A DNA stretch of 10,585 nucleotides from Deinococcus sp. (GCA_025351205.1 JANXWI010000525.1:1-10585); one strand, 5' to 3'; numbered from the stretch's first letter, positions 1-5,815 are shown. Notes: generated by a model not told the origin, from the letters alone. Program-made: numbers and translations.

Positions 1-2
1 AC

Positions 3-815
3 GGCTGGCTGTTCAAGCGCGGCGTGCTGGACTTTGCAGGCGGCACGGTGATTCATATCGCCGCCGGTGTGTCTGGACTGGTGGCTGCACTCGTCATCGG
101 ACCGCGCATGCCGCTCACCCGCCGCGCCTCGCTGCCCCACAACGTGCCCTTCGTGCTGCTGGGCGCAGCTCTCTTGTGGTTCGGCTGGTTCGGCTTCAAT
201 GCCGGCAGCGCACTCGGGGCCAACTACATCGCGGGCAACGCCTTCATGACCACCAACACCGCCACCGCCGCCGCCGTGCTGGGCTGGCTGATGTGGGAGC
301 TGCTGCGCGGCCAGAAGCCCACCGCCGTGGGCGCGGCCACGGGCGCTGTGGTGGGCCTGGTGGCCATCACGCCCGCCTGCGGCTACGTGTCGCCGATGGC
401 CGCCGTGGTGATCGGTCTGGTGGCCGCCAGCGCCAGCTTCTGGGCGGTGCAGCTCAAGACCCGCTTTAAAATGGACGACGCTCTGGACGTGTTCGCCTGT
501 CACGGTGTGGCCGGAATCGTGGGGGCCATGCTGACCGGGGTGTTCGCCAGCAAGTTCGTCAACCAGACCATCGCGGGCGGCGTGGTGGACGGCAACTGGG
601 GCCAGCTCGGGATTCAGGCGCTGGGCGTGGTCACCACCCTGGCCTTCGTGGGCGCGGGCAGCTTCGTGTTGCTCAAGCTGATCGGGCTGATCATGCCGCT
701 GCGCGTGACCGAGCGTCAGGAAACCACAGGCATCGATCTGGTGTCGCACGAGGAAGAGGGCTACCGCGAGGCCGAGAACAGCCTGAGCGCCCCGGTGATG
801 CTCGGCGGCGACTGA
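3..815 (+). CDS. amtB: Ammonium transporter (Amt family), 5' truncated by window edge
   Basis: Inner-membrane channel that brings ammonium/ammonia into the cell for nitrogen assimilation. The frame is open from base 3, so the GTG at 24 is an internal valine and not the start. Roughly the first third of a normal ~400-aa Amt protein lies outside the window. Visible hallmarks: the LDFAGGTVIH motif with the first pore histidine (codon 54-56), the FGWFGFNAGSAL segment, the TNTATAAA helix, and DALDVFACHG with the second pore histidine (codon 501-503). These are the twin histidines of the Amt/Mep/Rh family. Several hydrophobic helices alternate with short loops, and a charged cytoplasmic tail starts at about nt 705. 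No PII gene (glnK) follows; a terminator comes directly after, so this is the end of its transcript. Identification is firm; which Amt paralogue it is cannot be told. Confidence 0.95.
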   Translation, partial: GWLFKRGVLDFAGGTVIHIAAGVSGLVAALVIGPRMPLTRRASLPHNVPFVLLGAALLWFGWFGFNAGSALGANYIAGNAFMTTNTATAAAVLGWLMWELLRGQKPTAVGAATGAVVGLVAITPACGYVSPMAAVVIGLVAASASFWAVQLKTRFKMDDALDVFACHGVAGIVGAMLTGVFASKFVNQTIAGGVVDGNWGQLGIQALGVVTTLAFVGAGSFVLLKLIGLIMPLRVTERQETTGIDLVSHEEEGYREAENSLSAPVMLGGD

Positions 816-867
816 ACCTTCGACTGGGCTTCAGATAGACCGGGTTTGATGATAAATCCGCAAGTGT

Positions 868-915
868 TAACCAGTGAGAAGGCATTTGAACGCCTTCCCG
901 CTGGTTATTTTATTG
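868..915 (+). terminator. Intrinsic terminator of amtB
   Basis: The arms 868-883 and 892-907 are near-perfect inverted repeats: a stem of about 16 pairs with one wobble and one mismatch around an 8-nt ATTTGAAC loop. The stem is followed by a T-rich tract (TTATTTTATT). It lies 53 bp after the amtB stop. The T-rich side is on the + strand, so it serves amtB rather than the convergent pth. Confidence 0.85.
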
Positions 916-956
916 AGATTTGGGGAACAATCGCTGACAAGGCGCATTGACCTTAA

Positions 957-1081
957 TAGAGCATTTGTCAAAATAGCCTTCTTATTTTGACCGACCGGAG
1001 GGAGTAAATTTGGTGAGCAGTTGGGAGAATGGAGGGACGAGAGTACGGTTCTCTCGTACCGGAATTCGGACAAATGCTCTA
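957..1081. mobile_element. Candidate MITE-like element (125 bp, 13-bp perfect terminal inverted repeats)
   Basis: TAGAGCATTTGTC at 957-969 is repeated exactly in inverse at 1069-1081. If the outer TA on each side is a target duplication, the element proper is 959-1079 and starts with GAGC. Inside are a perfect 9-bp inverted repeat, GTCAAAATA 967-975 / TATTTTGAC 983-991, and a perfect 7-bp hairpin, ACGAGAG 1037-1043 / CTCTCGT 1051-1057. There is no transposase gene and the segment is AT-richer than its surroundings. The size, terminal repeats, TA borders and non-coding content fit a non-autonomous transposable element. A TA duplication is typical of IS630/Tc1-mariner and occurs in some IS5-family groups. 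Only one copy is visible, so mobility is inferred. Confidence 0.5.
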
Positions 1082-1211
1082 GTTCAGACAAACTTCCAGA
1101 CCTGTCTGATCGAAACCGGAAAAATGTTGTCTGGAACGCTCGGGTTGAGGACGCCTGAACCTCTGGGTAAGCGTGACCCGCGCCGTCAGGCAGAAGCTGA
1201 GCTGTGACCAA
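1082..1211. other. Non-coding stretch between the candidate element and the end of pth, with small palindromes
   Basis: No convincing gene here. TTCCAGAC 1094-1101 is repeated in inverse at 1129-1136 (GTCTGGAA), and TCAGACA 1084-1090 pairs with TGTCTGA 1103-1109. The two foldings overlap and exclude each other. No T-tract follows either on the minus strand, so neither is a clear pth terminator. Confidence 0.4.
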
Positions 1212-1940
1212 TCACCCTTCACTCTTCGCTGTCCGGTCTTCACGTCGTGCCTGCTCAGCTTCGGACGCCACCTCTGGCCCAGGCGCAGGCTTGCCTGGAG
1301 AAGATTCGGCAGGATCAGGTTTGACAGGCTCAGGTTTGATCGGGACAGGCCGCAGATCGGTGCTGTTGTACCGGCCCTGCGCCTCTGCCCGTCCCAGGGT
1401 GGCCCACGTCTCGGCGGCGTCTGCCCCCAGAGTCACGAGCTGCTGCAAGGTGGCCTGCTCGTCGTCGGCCCAGCGGCTCAGCACCCAGTCGGCAGCGGTG
1501 CGTCCGGCGGGAGGCCTGCCGATACCTATTTTCAGGCGGTCAAAGGCCTCGGTGCCCAGCCGGGCGATGATGTCGCGCAGGCCGTTCTGTCCGCCGTGCC
1601 TGCCGCCGTGCCTCAGCCTGAGCAGCCCGTACGGACTGTCGAGGTCGTCCTGCACCACCAGCAGGGCGTCCGGTTCCAGCCGGTAGTAGGCCAGCAGCGG
1701 CTGCACCGCCCGCCCCGACAGGTTCATCATGGTCTGGGGCCTCACCAGCAGGACCTTCTCTGTACCGACACTGCCTGTGCCCGGGCGCAGCTCGAACAGA
1801 TCGGCGTGGGTGTCCTTGCGCCAGCCCTGCCCAGCCGCCGCGTGTCGCCGCGCCAGTTCGTCCAGCACCAGCCAGCCGACGTTGTGCCGGGTGCGGGCGT
1901 ACTGCGCGCCCACGTTGCCCAGCCCCACGATGATCTTCAC
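1212..1940 (-). CDS. pth: Peptidyl-tRNA hydrolase with C-terminal extension
   Basis: Cytosolic enzyme that cleaves the ester bond of peptidyl-tRNAs released early from ribosomes, so the tRNA can be reused. The N-terminus shows the family signature KIIVGLGN...TRHN with the equivalents of E. coli Asn10 (N9) and catalytic His20 (H19). MMNLSG (71-76) and VVQDDLD with the Asp93 equivalent (D98) follow, then the GGQNGL loop and RLKIGIGRP. Two deviations: the usual GLGNPG reads GLGNVG, and the usual GHNGL reads GQNGL. At 242 aa it is about 50 residues longer than typical; residues ~193-242 form a Pro/Lys/Glu-rich, probably disordered tail whose DNA carries a short repeat (TCAGGTTTGA twice). It starts with GTG, overlapping the upstream stop as GTGA; a GGAGG lies only 1 nt before the start, so translational coupling is likely. 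Confidence 0.95.
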   Translation of the reverse strand: MKIIVGLGNVGAQYARTRHNVGWLVLDELARRHAAAGQGWRKDTHADLFELRPGTGSVGTEKVLLVRPQTMMNLSGRAVQPLLAYYRLEPDALLVVQDDLDSPYGLLRLRHGGRHGGQNGLRDIIARLGTEAFDRLKIGIGRPPAGRTAADWVLSRWADDEQATLQQLVTLGADAAETWATLGRAEAQGRYNSTDLRPVPIKPEPVKPDPAESSPGKPAPGPEVASEAEQARREDRTAKSEG

Positions 1941-2380
1941 GCCTCCAGGCTTCCCGGCGCCGTGCCCCTTCGGTCTTCCGGCTGGGCGGCGGCCAGCGCC
2001 TCACGCCAGCGGGCCTCGGTGGCCGCCACCTTCGCGTCGCTGCTGGCCCGCGCGTAGCCGGAGCGGAAGTCGGCAAACTGTGGATCGTCTCCCTGCATCA
2101 GCATGTTCAGCGCCTGGGTCACGTCCTGCACGTTGCGCCCGCTCAGGTCGGTTTTGCTGTCGGTCACCTCGTCGAGGGTAGCCATCAGGCCGCTCAGCGG
2201 GCGCAGCCACTGGAAACCGGGATGGTTCATGACCAGGCCGTAGAGGGCAAAAGGGCCGTCGATGCGCCCCTCGCGGAACTCGTGCTCGCCTTTGGCCACG
2301 TCGAGCAGCGCCGAGTGAAAATGGCGCAGGGCGGTGGCCAGGGCATTGAGCCGGGTACGGATCTCGGAGGAAGCGGTCAT
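1937..2380 (-). CDS. Conserved-looking hypothetical protein, 147 aa, co-transcribed with pth
   Basis: I do not recognise the family. The frame is open further upstream, but ATG at 2380 (MTASSEIRTRL...) is preferred because a TAAACT box sits 7 nt upstream, the leaderless arrangement seen at other genes here. The protein is soluble and mostly helical by composition, with no signal peptide or membrane segment. It contains a charged helix with KGEHEFREGRI (about residues 30-40), a MNHPGFQWLRPLSGLMATLDE segment split by prolines, and a D/Q-rich middle with QALNMLMQGDD. Its TGA overlaps the GTG start of pth by four bases, so the two are almost certainly one transcript and are translationally coupled. 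The pairing might hint at a role linked to translation, but this is association only. Confidence 0.8.
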   Translation of the reverse strand: MTASSEIRTRLNALATALRHFHSALLDVAKGEHEFREGRIDGPFALYGLVMNHPGFQWLRPLSGLMATLDEVTDSKTDLSGRNVQDVTQALNMLMQGDDPQFADFRSGYARASSDAKVAATEARWREALAAAQPEDRRGTAPGSLEA

Positions 2381-2387
2381 GTCCTTC

Positions 2388-2393
2388 AGTTTA
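2388..2393 (-). promoter_or_regulatory. Putative -10 box (TAAACT) for a leaderless transcript
   Basis: On the minus strand TAAACT is followed by 7 nt (GAAGGAC) and then the ATG at 2380, matching the TANNNT-start spacing of Deinococcus leaderless genes. No good -35 hexamer is visible. An AAGGA lies 1 nt before the ATG, too close to be a normal ribosome binding site. Confidence 0.5.
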
Positions 2394-2468
2394 GAGGCAG
2401 CACTGTACCGGAATCGGAACGAAGGGCATGGAGTTCGTCGCAGACGGCACGCCAATGCTGAAAGCTCT

Positions 2469-3515
2469 CTATTCTTTGCCGCGCTCTTCGGCGCTCCAGT
2501 CGCGAACGTCCTCGTCGGAGAAGTGTGCCAGGGTCTGCCGCGTCCGATTGACCCGGAGCTGCGTCACATCCGGGCGGGCGTAATGACCGGCCAGATCGAA
2601 ATTCTGCCGCTCCTCGCGCACCTTCTCGTGCTCAATGTCTACCACGAACAGTCCCTCCTGGCCCATCACCGGCTCAAGCAGCCACGAGCCGTCCGGGGCC
2701 GCCGCCGCCGTCCCACCATTGGCGAAGAATTCCTGATGGGTGGCCAGCAGTTCCGCCCGGAACGGCGTGCCCTCGGGGATGTCGGATGGGCGCAGCAGAC
2801 CGCTCACCGAAAGCACGTAGGAGCGCCCTTCGAGCGCGATGAAGCGGGTGATGTCCGGGGTGTTGTGCATGCCGCCGGGCCAGACCGCCACGTGCAGGTC
2901 TTCGCCCTGCGTATAGAGGGCGGAGCGCAGCAGCGGAACCCAGTTCTCGTAACAGTTCAGCCCGCCCACCCGGAATGCACCCAGTGGATGAACCTTCAGA
3001 CCGTGGCCGTCGCCTGCGCCCCAGGCCAGCCGCTCCTCGTAGGTCGGCTGAACCTTACGGTGAACCGAGACGACTCGGCCCTGCTGATCGATATAGACCA
3101 GCGAACAGTAGAGGGTGTGCCCGCCCCGGTCTGGCGCACGTTCTATGATGCCCAGATAGATGGCGACGCCGTGGCACGCGGCCTGCTTGCAGAGCGAGTC
3201 CAGGTCTCCGCGCTCCAAAACCACGCCCTGCTCCAAGTAGTAGGCGTGCATCTTCTTCTGAGCGGGGTCGTTGAAACGTGCGCCATCAGTCAGCGACAGC
3301 CAGAAGGGGTAACCGGGCACCAACGCCTCTCCGAACACCACCAGCTCACAGCCTGCCCTTGCTGCCTGCTCCACGAAACCCACGACTTTCTCCAAAGTGC
3401 GAGCGCGGTCGAGCCAGACGGGGGCCATCTGCACCAGTCCTGCCCGCAATGCGCCGCGATTGGACGGCATTTTAAGCCCAGTCAACGCTGTTTCATGAGG
3501 CCCGACACCCGACAT
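2469..3515 (-). CDS. Nitrilase (carbon-nitrogen hydrolase superfamily, branch 1)
   Basis: Cytosolic enzyme predicted to hydrolyse an organic nitrile to a carboxylic acid and ammonia. The catalytic triad is clear: Glu63 in VVFGEALVPGYP, Lys154 in HRKVQPTYEER, and Cys188 in GGLNCYENWVPL. The sequence after the lysine (PTYEERLAWGAGDG) and the CYEN...PL...ALYTQGE...VAVWPGG stretch are those of true nitrilases rather than amidases or NAD synthetase domains. Tyr replaces the more common Trp after the cysteine. Length 348 aa is normal for nitrilases. The ATG at 3515 abuts the VOC stop (TAAATG). An internal ATG at 3470 (MPSNRGALRAGLVQ) would give 333 aa and fits usual nitrilase N-termini better; neither has a Shine-Dalgarno. 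It is last in the GntR-VOC-nitrilase operon. The substrate (aliphatic, aryl or arylacetonitrile, cyanide) cannot be read from sequence. Confidence 0.9.
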   Translation of the reverse strand: MSGVGPHETALTGLKMPSNRGALRAGLVQMAPVWLDRARTLEKVVGFVEQAARAGCELVVFGEALVPGYPFWLSLTDGARFNDPAQKKMHAYYLEQGVVLERGDLDSLCKQAACHGVAIYLGIIERAPDRGGHTLYCSLVYIDQQGRVVSVHRKVQPTYEERLAWGAGDGHGLKVHPLGAFRVGGLNCYENWVPLLRSALYTQGEDLHVAVWPGGMHNTPDITRFIALEGRSYVLSVSGLLRPSDIPEGTPFRAELLATHQEFFANGGTAAAAPDGSWLLEPVMGQEGLFVVDIEHEKVREERQNFDLAGHYARPDVTQLRVNRTRQTLAHFSDEDVRDWSAEERGKE

Positions 3516-3950
3516 TTACTGCGCCGAAGGGGCGAGCAGCGTGACGGGCAGGCGCGCCCCCTTGAATTCCAGCGCATTGCCCGAGGGGTCGGCGATAAAG
3601 AGGGTGCCCTGCTCTTCCGGCGCGCCCTCGAACCTAATCTGCGGCTCGATGGTGAAGGGAACGCCCACCTCCCTGAGATGTGCGCCCAGGACAGACCACG
3701 CTTCCATATCCAGCACCACGCCGAAGTGGGGCATCGGTACCTGAAGTTTATCGACCTTGCCGCTCGACGCGCTCGCCACTTCCCCCAGATGCAGGGAAAG
3801 CTGATGCCCGAAGAAGTCGAAATCCACCCAGGTCGGTGCGGAGCGGCCTTCCTGACAGTGCAGGACACCGCCGTAAAACGCACGAGACGTATCCAGATCG
3901 TTGACGGAGAAGGAAAGATGAAACATTCTGGGGGCAGCAGGCTGGGTCAT
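3516..3950 (-). CDS. VOC superfamily (glyoxalase/dioxygenase fold) protein
   Basis: Small metal-dependent-fold protein, 144 aa, one VOC domain of paired beta-alpha-beta-beta-beta units. The first unit starts at MFHLSFSVNDLDTSRAFYGGVL, a typical opening in which the Asp/Leu-rich loop leads into the FY helix. The domain ends with the characteristic DPSGNALEFKG. Putative metal ligands are His11, His75 (PMPHFGVVLD) and Glu128 (ALEFK), the usual His-His-Glu pattern. The WVDFDFFGHQLSLHLG strand pair is also typical. The frame is open to a GTG at 3974, but ATG at 3950 is chosen because AAGGAG lies 5 nt upstream of it. It stops one base before the nitrilase ATG and starts 36 bp after gntR ends, so the three form an operon. 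It could be a lyase, isomerase or extradiol-type dioxygenase acting on a compound related to the nitrile; the reaction is unknown. Confidence 0.85.
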   Translation of the reverse strand: MTQPAAPRMFHLSFSVNDLDTSRAFYGGVLHCQEGRSAPTWVDFDFFGHQLSLHLGEVASASSGKVDKLQVPMPHFGVVLDMEAWSVLGAHLREVGVPFTIEPQIRFEGAPEEQGTLFIADPSGNALEFKGARLPVTLLAPSAQ

Positions 3951-3955
3951 GTGGA

Positions 3956-3961
3956 CTCCTT
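3956..3961 (-). promoter_or_regulatory. Shine-Dalgarno AAGGAG of the VOC gene
   Basis: Minus-strand AAGGAG, then 5 nt, then the ATG at 3950. It decides between this start and the in-frame GTG at 3974, which has no comparable signal. As an internal operon gene it uses a ribosome binding site, unlike the apparently leaderless first genes around it. Confidence 0.8.
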
Positions 3962-3986
3962 GGGTGGGACTCACGGGGGGCGGGAC

Positions 3987-4637
3987 TCACGAGACTGCGA
4001 CAGGTGCGGCAGGCGGAAGGCGATCAAGAACGGCCAGACAATGGGTACGGAAGGCCAGTTCGGCGGCGGACGGGTCGTTACGGCTTAGCTGCCGATAAAG
4101 CTCCAGGTGCTGCTGATACACCTGCGCGCGCGGCTCGCCCGTCAGATTGGCGGCACGGATCGCCAGCATCAGCTGATCGCTGATGGCACGGTGCTGAGCG
4201 GCGATACGCTCGTTTCCGCACCCCTCGACCAGCGCCGCATGAAAAGCCTGATCGGCAGCGTCGATCTCCGTGCTGGCGTCCGAGCTGACCGCCTGGGCGA
4301 GCCGCTCCAGACTCGCCGTGAGCGCGCTTAAAACGGGAGCGGAGCCGCCAGCGATCAGGAAGGCGGCAAAGCCTTCTAGGGCTGCGCGCAGCTGGGCGAC
4401 CTCACGCAGATCTCGAATGCTCAGGGCCGCGACCGACCAGCCTACATAGGTCGAGCGTGACGCGAGGCCCAGATCGGTGAGCCGCTGAAAGGCGGCCCGT
4501 ATCGTGGGGCGCGAAATGCTCAGCTCCTTGCTCCAGGTGGCCTCCACCAGCCGTGTGCCGGGGAGCAGTTCACCGTTTAGGATCAGGTTTTTTAGGGCGT
4601 GACTGGCACTTTCCTCCAGGGTAGGTTTGCTGAGCAC
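3987..4637 (-). CDS. GntR family transcriptional regulator, FadR/FCD subfamily
   Basis: DNA-binding repressor or activator of 216 aa. Residues ~1-70 form the winged helix-turn-helix: LKNLILNGELLPGTRLVE, then the recognition helix area SISRPTIRAAFQRLTDLGL and the wing. Residues ~75-210 form the all-helical FCD ligand domain. The FCD metal/ligand residues are all present: Asp129 and His133 (DQAFH), His177 (QQHLELY) and His199 (RTHC). This usually means the effector is a small carboxylate bound near a metal ion, which suits a nitrilase product. Starts with GTG at 4637; no Shine-Dalgarno, but a TACGCT -10 box lies 6 nt upstream, so the message is probably leaderless. It is first in the operon with the VOC and nitrilase genes. 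A palindrome over its own -35 suggests autoregulation and control of the whole operon. Confidence 0.92.
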   Translation of the reverse strand: MLSKPTLEESASHALKNLILNGELLPGTRLVEATWSKELSISRPTIRAAFQRLTDLGLASRSTYVGWSVAALSIRDLREVAQLRAALEGFAAFLIAGGSAPVLSALTASLERLAQAVSSDASTEIDAADQAFHAALVEGCGNERIAAQHRAISDQLMLAIRAANLTGEPRAQVYQQHLELYRQLSRNDPSAAELAFRTHCLAVLDRLPPAAPVAVS

Positions 4638-4643
4638 AGAAAA

Positions 4644-4672
4644 AGCGTACTTCTAAATTGTCAGATTGTCAA
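4644..4672 (-). promoter_or_regulatory. Sigma70-type promoter of the gntR-VOC-nitrilase operon
   Basis: On the minus strand: a perfect TTGACA -35 (4672-4667), a 17-bp spacer, and TACGCT as -10 (4649-4644). Six nt follow, then the GTG at 4637, so transcription would begin at or next to the start codon. This is the only promoter in the window where I find a consensus -35 at ideal spacing. Confidence 0.8.
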
Positions 4673-4680
4673 ACAATCTG
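4662..4680. promoter_or_regulatory. Putative GntR operator (perfect palindrome over the -35 box)
   Basis: CAGATTGT (4662-4669), CAA spacer, ACAATCTG (4673-4680): a perfect 8-bp inverted repeat. Its core TTGTCAAACAA (4666-4676) obeys the TNGTNNNACNA rule known for FadR-subfamily GntR operators. The dyad centre (4671) lies within the gntR -35 hexamer, so binding would block RNA polymerase. A weaker inverted repeat, GTATC 4684-4688 / GATAC 4694-4698, lies just beyond. Confidence 0.75.
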
Positions 4681-4811
4681 GAGGTATCTCACCGATACTT
4701 CTGAAGCCGAGGGTGCGTCGGCCCGCAGATCTTGTAGATACCGCAGGGTGGACGCCTGACAAAATACTGGAAAACGGGTGCATCAGAACGGTACAACGCG
4801 GCTGTGTGCTT

Positions 4812-4817
4812 TAAGCT
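4812..4817 (+). promoter_or_regulatory. Putative -10 box (TAAGCT) for leaderless DUF1999 mRNA
   Basis: TAAGCT is followed by 6 nt (CTGGAC) and the ATG at 4824. No purine-rich ribosome binding site at normal distance; no strong -35 hexamer. Confidence 0.55.
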
Positions 4818-4823
4818 CTGGAC

Positions 4824-5375
4824 ATGCGTTACCGCGTCTTTACCGAGGATGATTTTGCGGCCATGAGCGAGCTGGACCTGTCAGTGCAGCAGCAGGACCC
4901 CGGCTGGGCCGGCCTGCCGGAGCGCGAACAGGAAGGCCGTCTGCGCACCAGCCTGCCCGCGCTGCGCTTCTACCTCCGCAGCGAACACAGCTTCATCGCC
5001 GAGGAGCGGGAGGCGGGCAACGAGACGCCCGGCGGCCTGCTGACCGGCATCGTCTTCGCCCAGAGCGTCTGGATGGGCGACAAGCCGATCATCCTGGTCA
5101 CGGCCTGTCTGGTGCGGCCCGGTCCGGAGGCGGGCAATGCGGCGGCGGGCGACACGGCGGCGGGCCTGCTGCACGCGGTCATCAAGAGCGCCTACGACGC
5201 CGCCGTGTACGAAATTCATTACCCGCTGACCACGCAGCTCGCCCAGGCGGCCCAGGCTGAGGGCAGCTTTGTGGCCGGGCGCTACGCCGTCCACCACCTG
5301 GGCAGCCGCCAGCAGACGGCTCCCGGCGAGCGGCTGGCGGGCGGAGGCTACACCGACGCGGGCCGCAGCGGCTGA
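4824..5375 (+). CDS. DUF1999 family protein, GNAT-like fold
   Basis: 183-aa soluble protein. It matches my recollection of the Thermus thermophilus DUF1999 protein of known structure (TTHA1254), which has an acetyltransferase (GNAT) fold. Matching segments: the N-terminal RYRVFTEDDF, ALRFYLRSEHSFIAEE (about 47-62), AQSVWMGDKP (about 79-88), LLHAVIKSAYDAAVYEIHYPL (split by conserved Tyr and Val; about 115-135), and HLGSR near the end. Compared with Thermus it has a longer N-terminal segment after the first strand and a Gly/Arg-rich tail. I see no clear acetyl-CoA pyrophosphate loop (Q/RxxGxG/A), so enzymatic activity is doubtful. The start is fixed by the TAAGCT box 6 nt upstream. It is divergent from gntR across a 186-bp gap, and the putative GntR operator is on the far side of that gap. 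Confidence 0.75.
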   Translation: MRYRVFTEDDFAAMSELDLSVQQQDPGWAGLPEREQEGRLRTSLPALRFYLRSEHSFIAEEREAGNETPGGLLTGIVFAQSVWMGDKPIILVTACLVRPGPEAGNAAAGDTAAGLLHAVIKSAYDAAVYEIHYPLTTQLAQAAQAEGSFVAGRYAVHHLGSRQQTAPGERLAGGGYTDAGRSG

Positions 5376-5425
5376 TCCTCACGCCTCCGCACACCCGTTC
5401 TGCGATAAGGCGACTGTCAGAGTTC

Positions 5426-5686
5426 ATGCCGCATCATGCGCCCATGACCCAGGCCCCGAGTTCTCCCGCTGCTCCTGTCAGATCCATCAGAACCCTCATC
5501 GGCGTGCGCGGCATGGACCGGGAGGCGGGGCTGCGGGTGGCCGGGAGTCTGCTCAAGCTCGAAGGCGTGCTCAAGGCCGCTCCTGACGACGGCCAGATCG
5601 AGGTGCATTACGATCCCAGCCTGCACACCGTCATGGACCTGATCCGTGAAATCAGGCAGCAGGGCTTTCTGGCCGGAATGCTGTAG
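5426..5686 (+). CDS. Small HMA-like (heavy-metal-associated fold) protein lacking the CxxC motif
   Basis: 86-aa protein (80 aa if ATG 5444 is used) whose pattern is that of a ferredoxin-like HMA domain: first strand IRTLIGVRGM, helix REAGLRVAGSLLKLEGV, strands KAAPDDGQIEVHYDP, helix TVMDLIREIRQQGF. In copper chaperones and P-type ATPase domains the loop after GM is TCxxC. Here it reads DREAG, with no cysteine anywhere, so it cannot bind metal in the usual way. It could be a degenerate domain with another role, such as protein interaction. Neither candidate start has a good Shine-Dalgarno; CATCAT lies 6 nt before ATG 5444, a weak leaderless-type match that favours the shorter form. It follows the DUF1999 gene by 50 bp and may share its transcript. 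Confidence 0.65.
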   Translation: MPHHAPMTQAPSSPAAPVRSIRTLIGVRGMDREAGLRVAGSLLKLEGVLKAAPDDGQIEVHYDPSLHTVMDLIREIRQQGFLAGML

Positions 5687-5736
5687 GCGGGCGGCAACCG
5701 GTCAGGACAGGGGAAATCTCATTATGGGACTCTTGG

Positions 5737-5788
5737 ACGCGGCTTCGCCACCCCTCTCCCAAACCTTCTCCCGCAAGGGGCGAGGGAG
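5737..5788 (+). repeat. GC-rich palindromic repeat, copy 1 (upstream of crcB)
   Basis: Contains GGCTTCGCC, then CCCCTCTCCC (5751-5760), then a hairpin CTTCTCCC 5765-5772 / GCAA loop / GGGGCGAG 5777-5784 and a GGGAG end. The same modules occur in inverse orientation at 6629-6670. No T-tract follows, so it is not a standard terminator. Repeats of this general look are common as interspersed intergenic palindromes in GC-rich bacteria. Confidence 0.65.
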
Positions 5789-5815
5789 CAAAGGCTCCTG
5801 AATCCACCCTTATCA

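Noticed and set aside
24..26. GTG at 24 as the start of the ammonium transporter
   Set aside because: The frame is open and homologous upstream to the window edge (WLFKRG before VLDFAGG), so this is an internal codon.
1010..1207. Short + strand frame inside and after the candidate mobile element
   Set aside because: No ribosome binding site or family resemblance, and it crosses the inverted repeats; judged non-coding.
2334..4088. Open frame of 584 codons on the + strand opposite the nitrilase operon
   Set aside because: It is exactly antisense to three genes with clear family motifs and has no recognisable domain. Long antisense frames are expected in GC-rich DNA.
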